From NCBI RefSeq assembly GCF_001275385.1, contig NZ_LGIW01000015.1, positions 558,001 to 622,000 of the forward strand: a stretch of 64,000 nucleotides of DNA, given 5' to 3'. Both the position numbers and the translations under genes were made by a program. The DNA comes from Exiguobacterium sp. BMC-KP (GTDB taxonomy: Bacteria; Bacillota; Bacilli; Exiguobacteriales; Exiguobacteriaceae). The notes beneath the pieces are model-generated. The model searched no databases. It was not told the DNA's origin and saw only the letters and a list, made by a program, of their open reading frames with translations. The stretch's first letter is position 1, and each line of letters starts with the position of its first letter. This document shows, piece by piece, positions 33,101-41,736 of this stretch.

Positions 33101-34246
33101 ATGGCAAAACGCTTAGTCATCGCGACAGCGGCGATGGGAATCGAAGCGCTCGTCGCAAAAGAAGTCCGTGCGTTAGGATATGAATGTACGGTCGAAGATG
33201 GAAAGGTCTACATCGATTGTGAGATGGAGGACATTCCGCGTTTGAACATGTGGCTTCGGACAGCGGACCGGATCAAACTCGTCGTTGCCGAGTTCCGCGC
33301 GACGACATTCGAAAAATTGTTCGATCAAGTCAAGGCACTACCGTGGCACGAATTGATGCCGTGGGATGCGAACTTCATCGTCAACGGTCGTTCAGTCAAG
33401 TCGAAGCTCTTCTCGATCCGTGATTGTCAAAAAATCACCGAGAAAGCGATCGTCTCGCACATGCAAGAACAGTACAACAAAGGGGCAGAATGGTTGCCGA
33501 AGACAGGCGCAAGCTATCCGATCGAAGTTGCTTTGTTAAAAGATATCGCTACATTAACGATCGATACGTCAGGCGACGCACTGCACAAACGTGGATACCG
33601 TGAATTCCACTCAGCCGCTCCACTGAAAGAAACGATGGCAGCAGCGATGCTGATGCTGACGAACTGGAAGCCAGACATGCCGCTTTACGACGTCTTCACC
33701 GGTTCAGGTACGCTGGCAATCGAAGCGGCGATGATCGGACGGAATATCGCACCAGGCATCAACCGTGAGTTCGTCTCGCAGGAATGGAAATGTATTCCGA
33801 AGAAGGCGTGGTTTGATGCAATCAAGGAAGCGAACGATAAAGCGGAGTGGGACAAACCGTTGAAGATCTACGCAAGCGATGTCGATTCAGAAATGGTCAA
33901 GCTCGCGAAAACGAATGCAGAACTCGCAGACGTCCGCGATGCGATTAACGTCATGCAACGCGACGCAGCCGACTTCAAACCGAAGGAAGACTTCGGTGTC
34001 ATCATCGGGAACCCGCCGTATGGGGAACGTCTTGAGGACGCACGTGAAGTGCATCAGCTGTACCGCAAGATTGGAACGGCGTATAAAGAATTCCCATACT
34101 ACAGTGTCTATATGATCACATCGTATGTTGAGTTCGAAAAAGCGTACGGTCGCCCAGCGACGAAACGCCGGAAGCTCTATAACGGGAATATTGAAGTTCA
34201 GTTTTATCAATATTATGGTTTGCGTCGGAAAAGACCGCAGTCTTAA
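33101..34246 (+). CDS. THUMP-domain class I SAM-dependent RNA methyltransferase (YpsC/RlmL-like)
   Basis: 381 residues; ATG 33101 behind AAAGGAGTG. Residues about 1-160 hold a ferredoxin-like plus THUMP region. The Rossmann methyltransferase follows, with YDVFTGSGTLAIEAAMIG as the SAM loop and the N6/N2-type catalytic IIGNPPYGERL. The family makes N2-methylguanine in 23S rRNA or tRNA. The position just after rnpB is conserved in Bacilli. It is the last chromosomal core gene before the prophage remnant. Confidence 0.92.
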   Translation: MAKRLVIATAAMGIEALVAKEVRALGYECTVEDGKVYIDCEMEDIPRLNMWLRTADRIKLVVAEFRATTFEKLFDQVKALPWHELMPWDANFIVNGRSVKSKLFSIRDCQKITEKAIVSHMQEQYNKGAEWLPKTGASYPIEVALLKDIATLTIDTSGDALHKRGYREFHSAAPLKETMAAAMLMLTNWKPDMPLYDVFTGSGTLAIEAAMIGRNIAPGINREFVSQEWKCIPKKAWFDAIKEANDKAEWDKPLKIYASDVDSEMVKLAKTNAELADVRDAINVMQRDAADFKPKEDFGVIIGNPPYGERLEDAREVHQLYRKIGTAYKEFPYYSVYMITSYVEFEKAYGRPATKRRKLYNGNIEVQFYQYYGLRRKRPQS

Positions 34247-34306
34247 GCCATTTCTAGCGCCTACACAAATCTTATTGCACAGTTGGTGTGATGATCGGTG
34301 CTTTTC

Positions 34307-34673
34307 TCACGAACCGCTCTGTTGAGCGGTTTTTTTGCGTTTTAAAAGCTGTTCGAATTGTTTCGCCGTATCCGATTGTAAAGTGTGCAATACGTGAGCA
34401 TAGGTGTCCATCGTCAAAGTTGCGTCCGCATGACCCAGTCTTTCCTGGATAACCTTCGCGTGGACACCGATTTCCATCAAGAGTGAAGCATGCGTATGAC
34501 GAAGACCGTGCAATGTAATCTTCGGGAGTGCAGCGGTCTTGAACGTCTCGATGTGACGCCGACGTAGCCCTGAATGCCATAGGTAGGCGCCCGATACACC
34601 CAGGCAGACCAAGTCCTCTTCATTTCGCCACCCCATACGCAAACTATCGTAGCGTTGTTCGATACGAACCGCT
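34307..34673 (-). pseudogene. Tyrosine integrase, C-terminal remnant
   Basis: About 120 codons remain open, from a TGA near 34673 to the stop at 34307. The catalytic-domain motifs HGLRHTHASLL (H-x-x-R), RLGHADATLTM and the tyrosine in MDTYAHV are intact, but the N-terminal SAM-like and core-binding domains and the first arginine of the catalytic set are missing. The fusion point to unrelated phage sequence is between about 34640 and 34690. Not expected to be active. Confidence 0.85.
34312..34336 (+). terminator. Plus-strand terminator at the left end of the prophage remnant
   Basis: AACCGCTC-TGTT-GAGCGGTT perfect stem-loop followed by seven T. It lies 66 bases after the methyltransferase stop and overlaps the last codons of the antisense integrase remnant, so it may mark the junction between chromosome and phage DNA. 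Confidence 0.85.
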
Positions 34674-34710
34674 ACTCATCCACATTAAAGATCCAGAAAC
34701 GGTCACGGTC

Positions 34711-35193
34711 ATGAGCAAACTCAACAATGATCAGAATCGGAATCACTACATCCAAGCTAGTGCCTACGTCCCGTCCTTCCGATTCGACTCGTACTACGAT
34801 CCGGAAGACATCAACATCAAGCTCCAGTCGGTCTTCGTCCCGAACAAGGATCAAGCATTGATTCTGAAAATGGTCGGCAACCTTAAGGAAGACAATGTCC
34901 GAGGTGTTGGAGACGACGGTATCTCTCAAGCGGTGTCAATGAAAACGGGTGTCGCGACCGTCGCAGACGTCAAGGTCGTCAATCCAGTGACGCTCGCACC
35001 ATACCGGACGTTCATCGAAGTCGATCAGCCGGAAAGCAAGTTCGTTCTACAGATGCAAAACGGTCCACGTGTCGCCTTGTTCGAAGCAGACGGTGGTGCT
35101 TGGAAGAACGAAGCCATCCAGAATATCGAAGATTACCTGATGGAAGCTTTGGCTGAATACAACGAAGCAGAAAAACTCACAATCATCGTCTAA
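34711..35193 (+). CDS. Phage early-region protein, probably 5'-truncated
   Basis: 160 residues from ATG 34711, but the frame is open much further upstream through IHIKDPETVTV and then through the antisense of the integrase, and no ribosome site precedes the ATG. The sequence (DDGISQAVSMKTGVA, NPVTLAPYRTFIEVDQPESKF, ALFEADGGAWKNEAIQNI) matches my memory of a conserved Firmicutes phage protein found near recombination genes, normally around 210-240 residues. The N-terminal part seems lost at the deletion junction. Function unknown. Confidence 0.6.
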   Translation: MSKLNNDQNRNHYIQASAYVPSFRFDSYYDPEDINIKLQSVFVPNKDQALILKMVGNLKEDNVRGVGDDGISQAVSMKTGVATVADVKVVNPVTLAPYRTFIEVDQPESKFVLQMQNGPRVALFEADGGAWKNEAIQNIEDYLMEALAEYNEAEKLTIIV

Positions 35194-35256
35194 ACAGGCG
35201 AACGACGGAGACGCCGAGCGGAATGCCCGGCATTACTTCGGCCGTAGGAGGCAACC

Positions 35257-35469
35257 ATGACACCGCCCGAAACCTTATTCATCTTCACATCGATCCTGAT
35301 CATCGGGATTCTCAGCGTCGCGTTTATCGGCGGTAAACTTTCGCAACGTTCAAAACCGAAAGCGGAACAAGATGATCAGCGCGTGTTCGAAGAGACCTTC
35401 TCCCGATTGAGACGAGACACGGAAGCGCGACGAGCGGACATCCAGCATTCGTTTGAGGATCAGCATTAA
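35257..35469 (+). CDS. Small membrane-anchored phage-type protein
   Basis: 70 residues; ATG 35257 behind TAGGAGGCAACC. One membrane helix (residues 6-26) and a charged, helical cytoplasmic tail (RVFEETFSRLRRDTEARR). Possibly part of the residual prophage early region. No family recognised. Confidence 0.55.
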   Translation: MTPPETLFIFTSILIIGILSVAFIGGKLSQRSKPKAEQDDQRVFEETFSRLRRDTEARRADIQHSFEDQH

Positions 35470-35578
35470 CGAACAACTTACCTCATCAAGGTGCATTCCT
35501 CGCAGACGCGTACCATTCAACCAAGAACAACAGTAGTCATTCAGAAGGAGGACGAGACAGACGGGACACATCCAGCTG

Positions 35579-35668
35579 ATGGAGAACATGAAACATAATA
35601 CCTGCATCGAACGCGTAGAGAAACGCGTACACGTCACACGAGAGGAGCCGATGAAGCGCTATTTCTAA
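35579..35668 (+). CDS. Possible small phage ORF
   Basis: 29 codons (MENMKHNTCIERVEKRV then HVTREEPMKRYF) ending exactly where base composition turns AT-rich. AGAAGGAGG lies about 30 bases upstream, so the true start may be earlier or the ORF may not be translated. The remaining sequence from 35470 to 35848 holds an AGTGTT / AACACT inverted repeat (about 35738-35758) and AT-rich promoter-like DNA, but no longer gene. Confidence 0.3.
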   Translation: MENMKHNTCIERVEKRVHVTREEPMKRYF

Positions 35669-35848
35669 CATATGTTTAGGGAAAAAGATATACGTAGAGT
35701 TTTTAATAGGTTTAATTAATGAACGATTAAATTTTTAAAGTGTTGCTTTTTGTAACACTATAGATTATATTACGGTATATGAGGTCGACAATATTTTGAT
35801 CATGTTGTCTGCACTATACACTTTTTAACAGAATGGAGTGCATTAGTT

Positions 35849-36484
35849 ATGGAAAACGTTGTGAATGGATCATCTTCGGAGAATCAAAATTTGAACGGGA
35901 AGGTAGGTGTGTTTCATATGTCAAATTGGGATCTGAGTAAGAAAGTAAATTCGTTTTATATAGAAGAGGTACTGAGTAATGTAAGTCAGATTTTGATTGT
36001 ACCTGTGGGGAGCCTAAATTTTGAACGAACAGTAGCTTTTGGAAATGGAAATTCACCGTTTCCAAAAGGTTTACACGAAGGAATTCCAAATGAAATTTTG
36101 GAAAATGTAAGTGGAAATATCAATACAAATGATGACCGATTTTACGGTTGTAAGAATCGTAAGACTAATCGAAATGAAAAATGTTATCTCAAACTTACTA
36201 AGGATACATTAATAGTGTTCCAATCAAAAGGAAAAGTAGTTGGTCTTGCGAATATTCGAGACAAATTTGTAAGTGAAACTTTAGCTGAATGGGCATGGGA
36301 TGATGGAGAGTACAAATTCATTTATACTTTAGAAAATTATGTTTCTACTGACTTGCCAATCATCGATTTAACCGCTAGTATCTATTCGAAAGGATCAGTT
36401 GTTCAAAATATGCGACGCATATGGAAAAAAGAACAGGTAACTAAGGTTCTTGAATACTTAAGTAGAAATTTAAACGGCAAGTGA
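35849..36484 (+). CDS. EVE/PUA-like domain protein (cargo gene 1)
   Basis: 211 residues; ATG 35849 behind GGAGTG, with an in-frame ATG at 35918 as an alternative. It is homologous to the C-terminal part of the next gene: ILIVPVG against IILQPVG, DTLIVFQSKGKVVGLANI against DLVVFYFAQKLIAYGEV, WAWDDGEYKFIYTLENYV against SVWGDSEYKNLILLNSV. The small-molecule/modified-base reader fold (EVE, ASCH, PUA, YTH-like) is suggested by the G/K-D-x-x-V-F-x-x-x-x-x-I-x-x-x-G-x-V pattern and the W-x-D-x-E-Y stretch. The domain call is inference. Strongly AT-rich DNA unlike flanks. Confidence 0.6.
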   Translation: MENVVNGSSSENQNLNGKVGVFHMSNWDLSKKVNSFYIEEVLSNVSQILIVPVGSLNFERTVAFGNGNSPFPKGLHEGIPNEILENVSGNINTNDDRFYGCKNRKTNRNEKCYLKLTKDTLIVFQSKGKVVGLANIRDKFVSETLAEWAWDDGEYKFIYTLENYVSTDLPIIDLTASIYSKGSVVQNMRRIWKKEQVTKVLEYLSRNLNGK

Positions 36485-36491
36485 TAATATA

Positions 36492-36531
36492 TTTAGTCGA
36501 GGGAACTGTTGGTTCTCTCGGCTAAATAGTT
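36492..36531 (+). terminator. Attenuator-like hairpin between the two EVE/PUA-like genes
   Basis: TTTAGTCGAGGGAAC (36492-36506) pairs with GTTCTCTCGGCTAAA (36512-36526) with three non-Watson-Crick positions around a TGTTG loop; the following TAGTTTT is a weak U tract. It may partly terminate or protect the upstream message. Confidence 0.55.
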
Positions 36532-36544
36532 TTGGAGGAGAAAT

Positions 36545-37309
36545 ATGGAATCTATGACTTTTTTGAAAATATTAATGTTAAGAAGAGATATGTCTACAAA
36601 AGAACTAGCAGAAGGGTTAGGCATAAGCACCGTAAAAGCTAAAGAATGGATTGATGGTGAACGGGCGATACCTATTCAGAGAATGGATTCATTAAGAAAA
36701 TTATTGAAAATCGATAACGCTGATTTATTATCTGAAAAGATGAAATTACCGACTGAAGAAGAACTTGGTTTGATAAACAGCAAATTTAATATAAAAAAAG
36801 TTGAAACCTATAAAAGTAAAAAAATTATATTACAGCCTGTTGGAACTACACTAATAAATTTTAATAAAAGTATTTTAAACGCTAAAGGAGAATCACCGAC
36901 GTTCGGAAAAAAATTTGTGACAAGATTTTTAAAAGAGTCAGAATATAATGATCAAAGTGCAGACATTGACCTCTCAATTTGGGGAGTAAAGGATGGGAAA
37001 AATTTAATAACCTTAAACCGTTTTCATAGAATATCGTCAGGGGATTTAGTTGTATTTTACTTTGCTCAAAAACTTATTGCATATGGCGAAGTTATTCATA
37101 AAACAGAAGATGAGGAATTTGCTGAGAGCGTTTGGGGAGATTCTGAGTACAAAAATCTGATTTTGTTAAATTCAGTTAAATCAATTGATGTGGAATTTAA
37201 AAAAGTTGCAAAAGAACTCTACGGAAAAGCGAGTAATTCTTTGCAAAGTATGCGAATTTTAGATGAAGAGAAATCAAAAAAGATATCGAAATATTTAGAT
37301 ATTAAATAA
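36545..37309 (+). CDS. HTH - EVE/PUA-like fusion protein (cargo gene 2)
   Basis: 254 residues; ATG 36545 behind GGAGGAG. Residues about 5-62 are an XRE-type helix-turn-helix (TFLKILMLRRDMSTKELAEGLGIS, VKAKEWIDGERAIP). Residues about 88-254 are the same domain as in cargo gene 1 (SIWGVKDGKNLITLNRF, GDLVVFYFAQKLIAYGEVI, EEFAESVWGDSEYKNLILL). A DNA-binding head on a putative modified-nucleotide reader suggests either a regulator of the locus or a sensor that directs the partner. No nuclease or methylase motif is visible. Function undetermined. Confidence 0.6.
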   Translation: MESMTFLKILMLRRDMSTKELAEGLGISTVKAKEWIDGERAIPIQRMDSLRKLLKIDNADLLSEKMKLPTEEELGLINSKFNIKKVETYKSKKIILQPVGTTLINFNKSILNAKGESPTFGKKFVTRFLKESEYNDQSADIDLSIWGVKDGKNLITLNRFHRISSGDLVVFYFAQKLIAYGEVIHKTEDEEFAESVWGDSEYKNLILLNSVKSIDVEFKKVAKELYGKASNSLQSMRILDEEKSKKISKYLDIK

Positions 37310-37415
37310 AACTATATAACTGTTAAAAAAATTATCTATAATCGGTTAAACTAAAAAATATTTGAAAATAAAAAAGCGTGATACATTTTTTATTTTAAGG
37401 TAGAAATATTCGTTT

Positions 37416-37447
37416 AAGACACCTTGAACGAATAAGGCGTCTTTTTT
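37416..37447 (+). terminator. Terminator of the first cargo transcription unit
   Basis: AAGACACCTT (37416-37425) pairs with AAGGCGTCTT (37434-37443) around an eight-base loop, followed by T run. It separates the reader genes from the membrane pair. Confidence 0.82.
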
Positions 37448-37477
37448 GTGTATAAAAATTACATTTATGTTATTTAT

Positions 37478-37494
37478 ATGCACACATCGTGCAT
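37478..37494. promoter_or_regulatory. Inverted repeat upstream of the soluble/membrane gene pair
   Basis: ATGCAC-ACATC-GTGCAT, a perfect 6+5+6 repeat in otherwise AT-rich DNA about 155 bases before the start at 37651. It is a candidate operator, possibly for the HTH protein of the same island. Confidence 0.4.
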
Positions 37495-37650
37495 GTACGA
37501 ATTTTTATTAAACCAAAAATACAAGTTTCTTCTAAAAAATGACGAAACTTGTCGAAATATATTCCCAATTTTTATAAAAGTAAAAATGATTTTGAGATAA
37601 CACTCGTTTATCCTAAAATTAAAACAATTAGAAAAATGAGGGGATTATAT

Positions 37651-38652
37651 ATGAGTAAAATCTATTTTTTGAAGTTTAATATTAATGAGAAAATACACTC
37701 TATACGTAGTGGGGAAGCAAATTTAAAAAAATACCTAAAGAAAATAGTCAGTGGTATAAATGATAAAACAGTGATTTATTATGACGAGGAAAAGAATGAA
37801 GTTATAGAATATCTAAGTATGAAAAATATCTTAAAAAAAGATAAAGACCTCATGGACATTAGTTCAGATCAAAGTGTTGAAGAACCAGATGAAGATTGTT
37901 CCTATTATAAATTTATGTCTCTAGACCACACTCAAAAAAATGGAGACGAAATTATTAGTGGTCGAGTAGTACGTATATATGGAGATGACTGGAACAGATT
38001 TTTTTTAGATGATACCGGAAAAGAATCTTTAAGTGATCACCACACTCCAGATAAAACTGTTTATGTAACATTTTCTTTTAACGTGACAAAAGAAATAATT
38101 GGATTTTCTCCTGAATTACATTTTTCAAAAGAAAAATTTATGACTATTTTTAAACTTTTAATAGAAAAAACAATTCCACAAATTGGAGGAATTGAATTAA
38201 TACTTTTGATAGATTCAAGAATGTTATTATCTAAATTTAAGAAAATAGATATTCTTACTAATTTTAGTGTAGATTTTATTCCTCCAAATGGATCTAAAAA
38301 TGAAGTTTCAGATATTATAGGCGGTTTATATCCGTATGTAGAAGAATCTAATGCAACAAAAGCGACAATTGAATTAAAAGCTCCTAAGAAAGATCCGATT
38401 GATAAATCTTCAAAATTGGTTGAAGGAATGCTTAAAATGGCCAAGTTTGCATATGCAGTGATCAAGGGTAATGGAACTTCTAAAGATGGAGATGTAATTC
38501 AAATAGATACTTCTGATAATAAAGATATTGTACTTTACTCAAACATTCCTAAAAGTTCTAGAGACAACATTTCAGTTTTAAGAGAAGAAACGGAAGAAAA
38601 AACTGAATATTATTATAAAATAAAAAGGGAGGAGATAGAAAATAATGAGTAA
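37651..38652 (+). CDS. Soluble protein of a candidate abortive-infection pair (cargo gene 3)
   Basis: 333 residues from ATG 37651, seven bases after GAGGGG; the open frame begins 34 codons earlier without a ribosome site. I do not recognise the family with confidence. The N-terminus (SKIYFLKFNINEKIHSI) and the middle segment near residues 180-260 (KKIDILTNFSVDFIPPNG, EESNATKATIELKAP) look like beta-rich domains; the last 30 residues are highly charged. No catalytic motif or membrane helix. It overlaps the next gene by eight bases. Size and pairing recall phage lambda RexA with RexB, but this is an architectural analogy only. Confidence 0.6.
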   Translation: MSKIYFLKFNINEKIHSIRSGEANLKKYLKKIVSGINDKTVIYYDEEKNEVIEYLSMKNILKKDKDLMDISSDQSVEEPDEDCSYYKFMSLDHTQKNGDEIISGRVVRIYGDDWNRFFLDDTGKESLSDHHTPDKTVYVTFSFNVTKEIIGFSPELHFSKEKFMTIFKLLIEKTIPQIGGIELILLIDSRMLLSKFKKIDILTNFSVDFIPPNGSKNEVSDIIGGLYPYVEESNATKATIELKAPKKDPIDKSSKLVEGMLKMAKFAYAVIKGNGTSKDGDVIQIDTSDNKDIVLYSNIPKSSRDNISVLREETEEKTEYYYKIKREEIENNE

Positions 38653-39262
38653 TCAAGAAAAGGAGAAATTCACTCCTTTAGACTTATTAAAGAACTCCGA
38701 TTTTATCTCCTACTTTAAAAGGACTAAAAAATTTAAAGAGATTTTTGTAAGCCCTGAAGCTTTTTACTCTTATGCATTTTCCGGTATAGTCTCGGCTTTA
38801 TTAGTATGGATGTTTAAAATTGATCCTAAAAAATTTATAGATTTTGCTAATGATTTTGTAGGTGTTCTTATTGGTGGATATTTTGGATTGTTAGGATTTA
38901 TTATTGGTGCGGTCGCAATTATTTTGGGGTTGATTAACAATTTAATGATTAATAACATGCAAAAAATAGATAAATTTAGTAGCTTTATCAATCTGTGCTT
39001 TATGTATGCGTTTACTGCTTTACAAAATCTTTGGGTAATTGCTGAATTGATTTTAATTAAAATAATAGTAAATATTCCTTTAGAACTAATTACTGATTTA
39101 AAAAGTACTAAAGAAATAGTTGCTACGTTTTTTATATTTTTTATATTAGTTCACTTGCCTACATTTAATTTAATTTATGCCACTTATTTAGTTAAAGTAA
39201 GCTTAGAATTGTTGTTCATTAAGTATCTAGTAGAAGAAAGATTTAAAAAGCCACAAGAGTAA
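38645..39262 (+). CDS. Four-helix membrane protein of the candidate pair (cargo gene 4)
   Basis: 205 residues; ATG 38645 lies inside the end of the previous gene behind AGGGAGGAG, so translation is coupled. Soluble N-terminal 38 residues, then hydrophobic segments at about 40-58, 71-99, 114-141 and 157-184, and a charged C-terminal end. The long second segment is glycine-rich (GGYFGLLGFIIGAVAIILGL), as in pore-forming or oligomerising helices. A RexB-like or other depolarising effector is a reasonable hypothesis. No sequence family recognised. Confidence 0.65.
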   Translation: MSNQEKEKFTPLDLLKNSDFISYFKRTKKFKEIFVSPEAFYSYAFSGIVSALLVWMFKIDPKKFIDFANDFVGVLIGGYFGLLGFIIGAVAIILGLINNLMINNMQKIDKFSSFINLCFMYAFTALQNLWVIAELILIKIIVNIPLELITDLKSTKEIVATFFIFFILVHLPTFNLIYATYLVKVSLELLFIKYLVEERFKKPQE

Positions 39263-39331
39263 GGAAATTTATATGGTATAACGAGACGAAAGTTTAATTT
39301 TTCTTTAAGATATGTGTATTACTCACATACC

Positions 39332-39360
39332 AGCGCCTTATAACAGATAGGGCGCTTTTT
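39332..39360 (+). terminator. Terminator of the membrane pair
   Basis: AGCGCC (39332-39337) pairs with GGCGCT (39351-39356), inner TTAT/ATAG support, then five T. It closes the AT-rich cargo; composition returns to the chromosomal average just after it. Confidence 0.78.
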
Positions 39361-39961
39361 GTATGCAGAAATTTCCGGATGATTGAATTTGACCTCCCTT
39401 AGTCAGCCTAGCGGTCGATTCCATGTTATTCCCCCAGATACTTGCAATCATCGATCTTATCCGGATGTTTGTACATATAAGAAGTGGTTGCATGAAACGC
39501 GAACCATACATGATGCACTGGAAAGTGAATCCACGTCGTAAGGATTAACGCACAGGAACCGTCACGCAGATTCCTCAAAGTGATTGGCTGAAGTATCTCT
39601 GGAAACAGATAACCAAACGCATGAAGTGATTCGTTTCTTCCAATCAGTGTACGAATCCATAAACGCATTTAAGGTTTAACGACCAATTAATCTACCACAT
39701 GGAATTGCGTGCGCTGATTGGAAGATGGCGGAAGATTGGAGACAATCTCCGAAAGATGGTACTCAAGGCTCTAATAGTGGATTCCCCTCAGTACTGCTAT
39801 ACGGCACGCTATGAGCTGAACACGTCTTGGGATGTGCATGTGGTCTTATCGTATCAGGAACGAAGCGTCAGACGCATCGAATGATGAGAGAGCGGCATAA
39901 GTGAGGTCGTCGGTCGTCCTAAAAAACAACACAATCCAGTAATTAGGAAAGCGTTGGGAGC
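39361..39961 (+). other. Degenerate phage DNA without an intact gene
   Basis: About 600 bases. Short plus-strand stretches look like gene debris: IDLIRMFVHIRSGCMKRE then PYMMHWKVNPRRKD ending at a TAA near 39546, and a 61-codon ORF at 39699-39884 ending in VVLSYQERSVRRIE, whose end resembles the helix-turn-helix of ArpU/sigma-like phage regulators that commonly precede terminase genes. None has a convincing start and ribosome site. Confidence 0.5.
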
Positions 39962-40704
39962 GTGGCGAGACCAAAAGACCACCGGCGGGATGAGGCTCGC
40001 GAGAAGTGGCGCATCGCCATCAAGCAGGATCCGACATATAAATTAGTCGATCTGGCGAAGGAGATGGATGTCTCCCCGAGCGCGATTCGCAATTGGAAAT
40101 CGACGGACCGCTGGGATGATGAAGAAACGAATAGTAAAGGGAGCGCTCCTAAACGACGTAAGAGTGGCGCACCAAAGGGGAACAAGAACGCTGACGGCAA
40201 CTGGGGCGGTGCTCCGGTAGGGAATAAGAAGGCACTACTCCATAGTCTGTTCCGTCAATACATACCGGATTCATCCTTGAGATCATGCGTTGTACGGCGG
40301 AACGGAATCCTGCTGATCTACTCTGGGATCAGATTCAGCTAATGCATGCGAATATTATCAGTTCCTTGAATATCATGTATGTCAACGACGCCAACGACAT
40401 GTCGAAAGAGTTGAGCGCAAGTGGGGAATCGAAGGACGGGTGTGAAATCCGTTTCGCCTAAGAGAAACAAGCGACGTTCATGTCTTCCCTTGCTACTGCG
40501 ATGGGACGGCTCGACGCGATGATCCGCTCCTATGAGAAGTTGACCAAAGGGGACGAGGAACGCGTCCTGAAGCTAGAGAAACTGAAGCTCGAAGTCGAAC
40601 AGTTGAAGAATGCGGATACGAGTGACGAGACGACGATTGACTGGAAAGACGGTGTCCTTGCAGCTGCCGAACGACGTTGCGAGCAACAGGTGGAAACGCC
40701 ATGA
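39962..40704 (+). pseudogene. Phage terminase small subunit, frameshifted
   Basis: Begins at GTG 39962 with MARPKDHRRDEAREKW and the family-typical VSPSAIRNWKSTDRW and GAPKGNKNADGNWGGAPVGN. The frame is lost between about 40262 and 40276 and resumes one frame away as LEIMRCTAERNPADLLW. A TAA at 40459-40461 then interrupts it before the C-terminal AMGRLDAMIRSYEKL segment, which runs to the stop at 40704. Clearly homologous to terS (YqaS/XtmA type) but inactive. Confidence 0.88.
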
Positions 40705-41736
40705 AGTAGACGAAGCCGTATAACGTACTCGCTAGTGTCATCGACGTCTACTGGGACGATCCCGCGGCATTCGCGGAAAACATTCTCGGTTTTTATCCGG
40801 ACGAATGGCAGCGTGGCGTACGCGACGATCTATCGAAGAAGAACAGGGTCAGCGTCCGCTCCGGACAGGGAGTAAGCAAGACGGGGCTTGAAGCCGTCTT
40901 GACTCTCTGGTACCTGACATGCCGACCAAATCCGAAAGTCATCGCGACCGCACCGACGAAGGATCAACTGTTCACCGTCCTCTGGGCAGACATTTCCAAT
41001 TGGATGGAGAAATCCGAACTGTTGAAGTGGCTGCTGAAGTGGACGAGAAGAAAATCTTGATGCGTGGAAATCCGACTCGAACGAGTGAAGTCTTTTTTGA
41101 TCCCAATAACCGCAACAAACACCACTGGAGTATGCAAGACCAGCCTATTCGCGCACATCACGAGACACGATCGAGATGCTGAAGCAGAAGTATAACGAAG
41201 ACTCGGACGTCTAATGTTTCCGCGCTCTAAGAGATTTCCCGAAATCGGAGGCAGACGCCTATATCCCGTTCGAATTCACGAATCATGCTATCAGTGTCAC
41301 CGTGACACCCGTCAAATACGCAGATATCCATATCGGGATCGACGTCGCCCGGTACGGGGATGATGAGACCATCATGTATGCCCGTGTCGGTGGTGGTGTC
41401 ACGGATGGGATCGACGAATATATTGATATCCATAACATGCTGAAGTTCGAAGTCCACGGTATCAACAACGGATCGAGAGCGGATGACTCGGATATCTACG
41501 ATAAGCTCGGCGATCAGTTGTGGGGTTACCTACGCGATTTACTCGATACGAACTTCAGACGCCGAATGCTAGGAGAAAAACCGACTATCGAATTGCTTGA
41601 AGACGACAAGCTCGTCTCACAGTTGAAGACACGGAAGTATCGGGTCCTCAGCAAAGGCGTCATCAAGGTCGAACATAAGGACAAAATGAAGAAGCGCGGA
41701 CTGGCATCACCTGACCGCGCGGACGCCCTCGCCTAG
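40701..41736 (+). pseudogene. Phage terminase large subunit, deleted and frameshifted
   Basis: ATG 40701 overlaps the terS stop, but the third codon is TAG (40707-40709). The ATPase start is readable (FYPDEWQRGVRDDL, P-loop-like VRSGQGVSKTG), then the frame breaks near 41040. After a shifted GNPTRTSEVFFDPNNRNKH segment it changes again near 41150, has a TAA at 41212-41214, and finishes in the nuclease part (HIGIDVARYGDDET, RGLASPDRADALA). The region around Walker B is missing. Together about 345 codons remain of the usual 430-550. Confidence 0.88.

Noticed and set aside
35579-35668. ACGCGTA direct repeat considered as an attachment site
   Set aside because: Two copies only 14 bases apart inside a short ORF and none at the other prophage end.
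39426-39668. 80-codon minus-strand open frame in the prophage debris
   Set aside because: The plus strand carries more protein-like fragments over the same bases and the frame lacks a ribosome site.
40919-41182. 87-codon open frame inside the terminase region as an independent gene
   Set aside because: Its second half is the frame-shifted middle of the terminase large subunit; the first half is an out-of-frame shadow.
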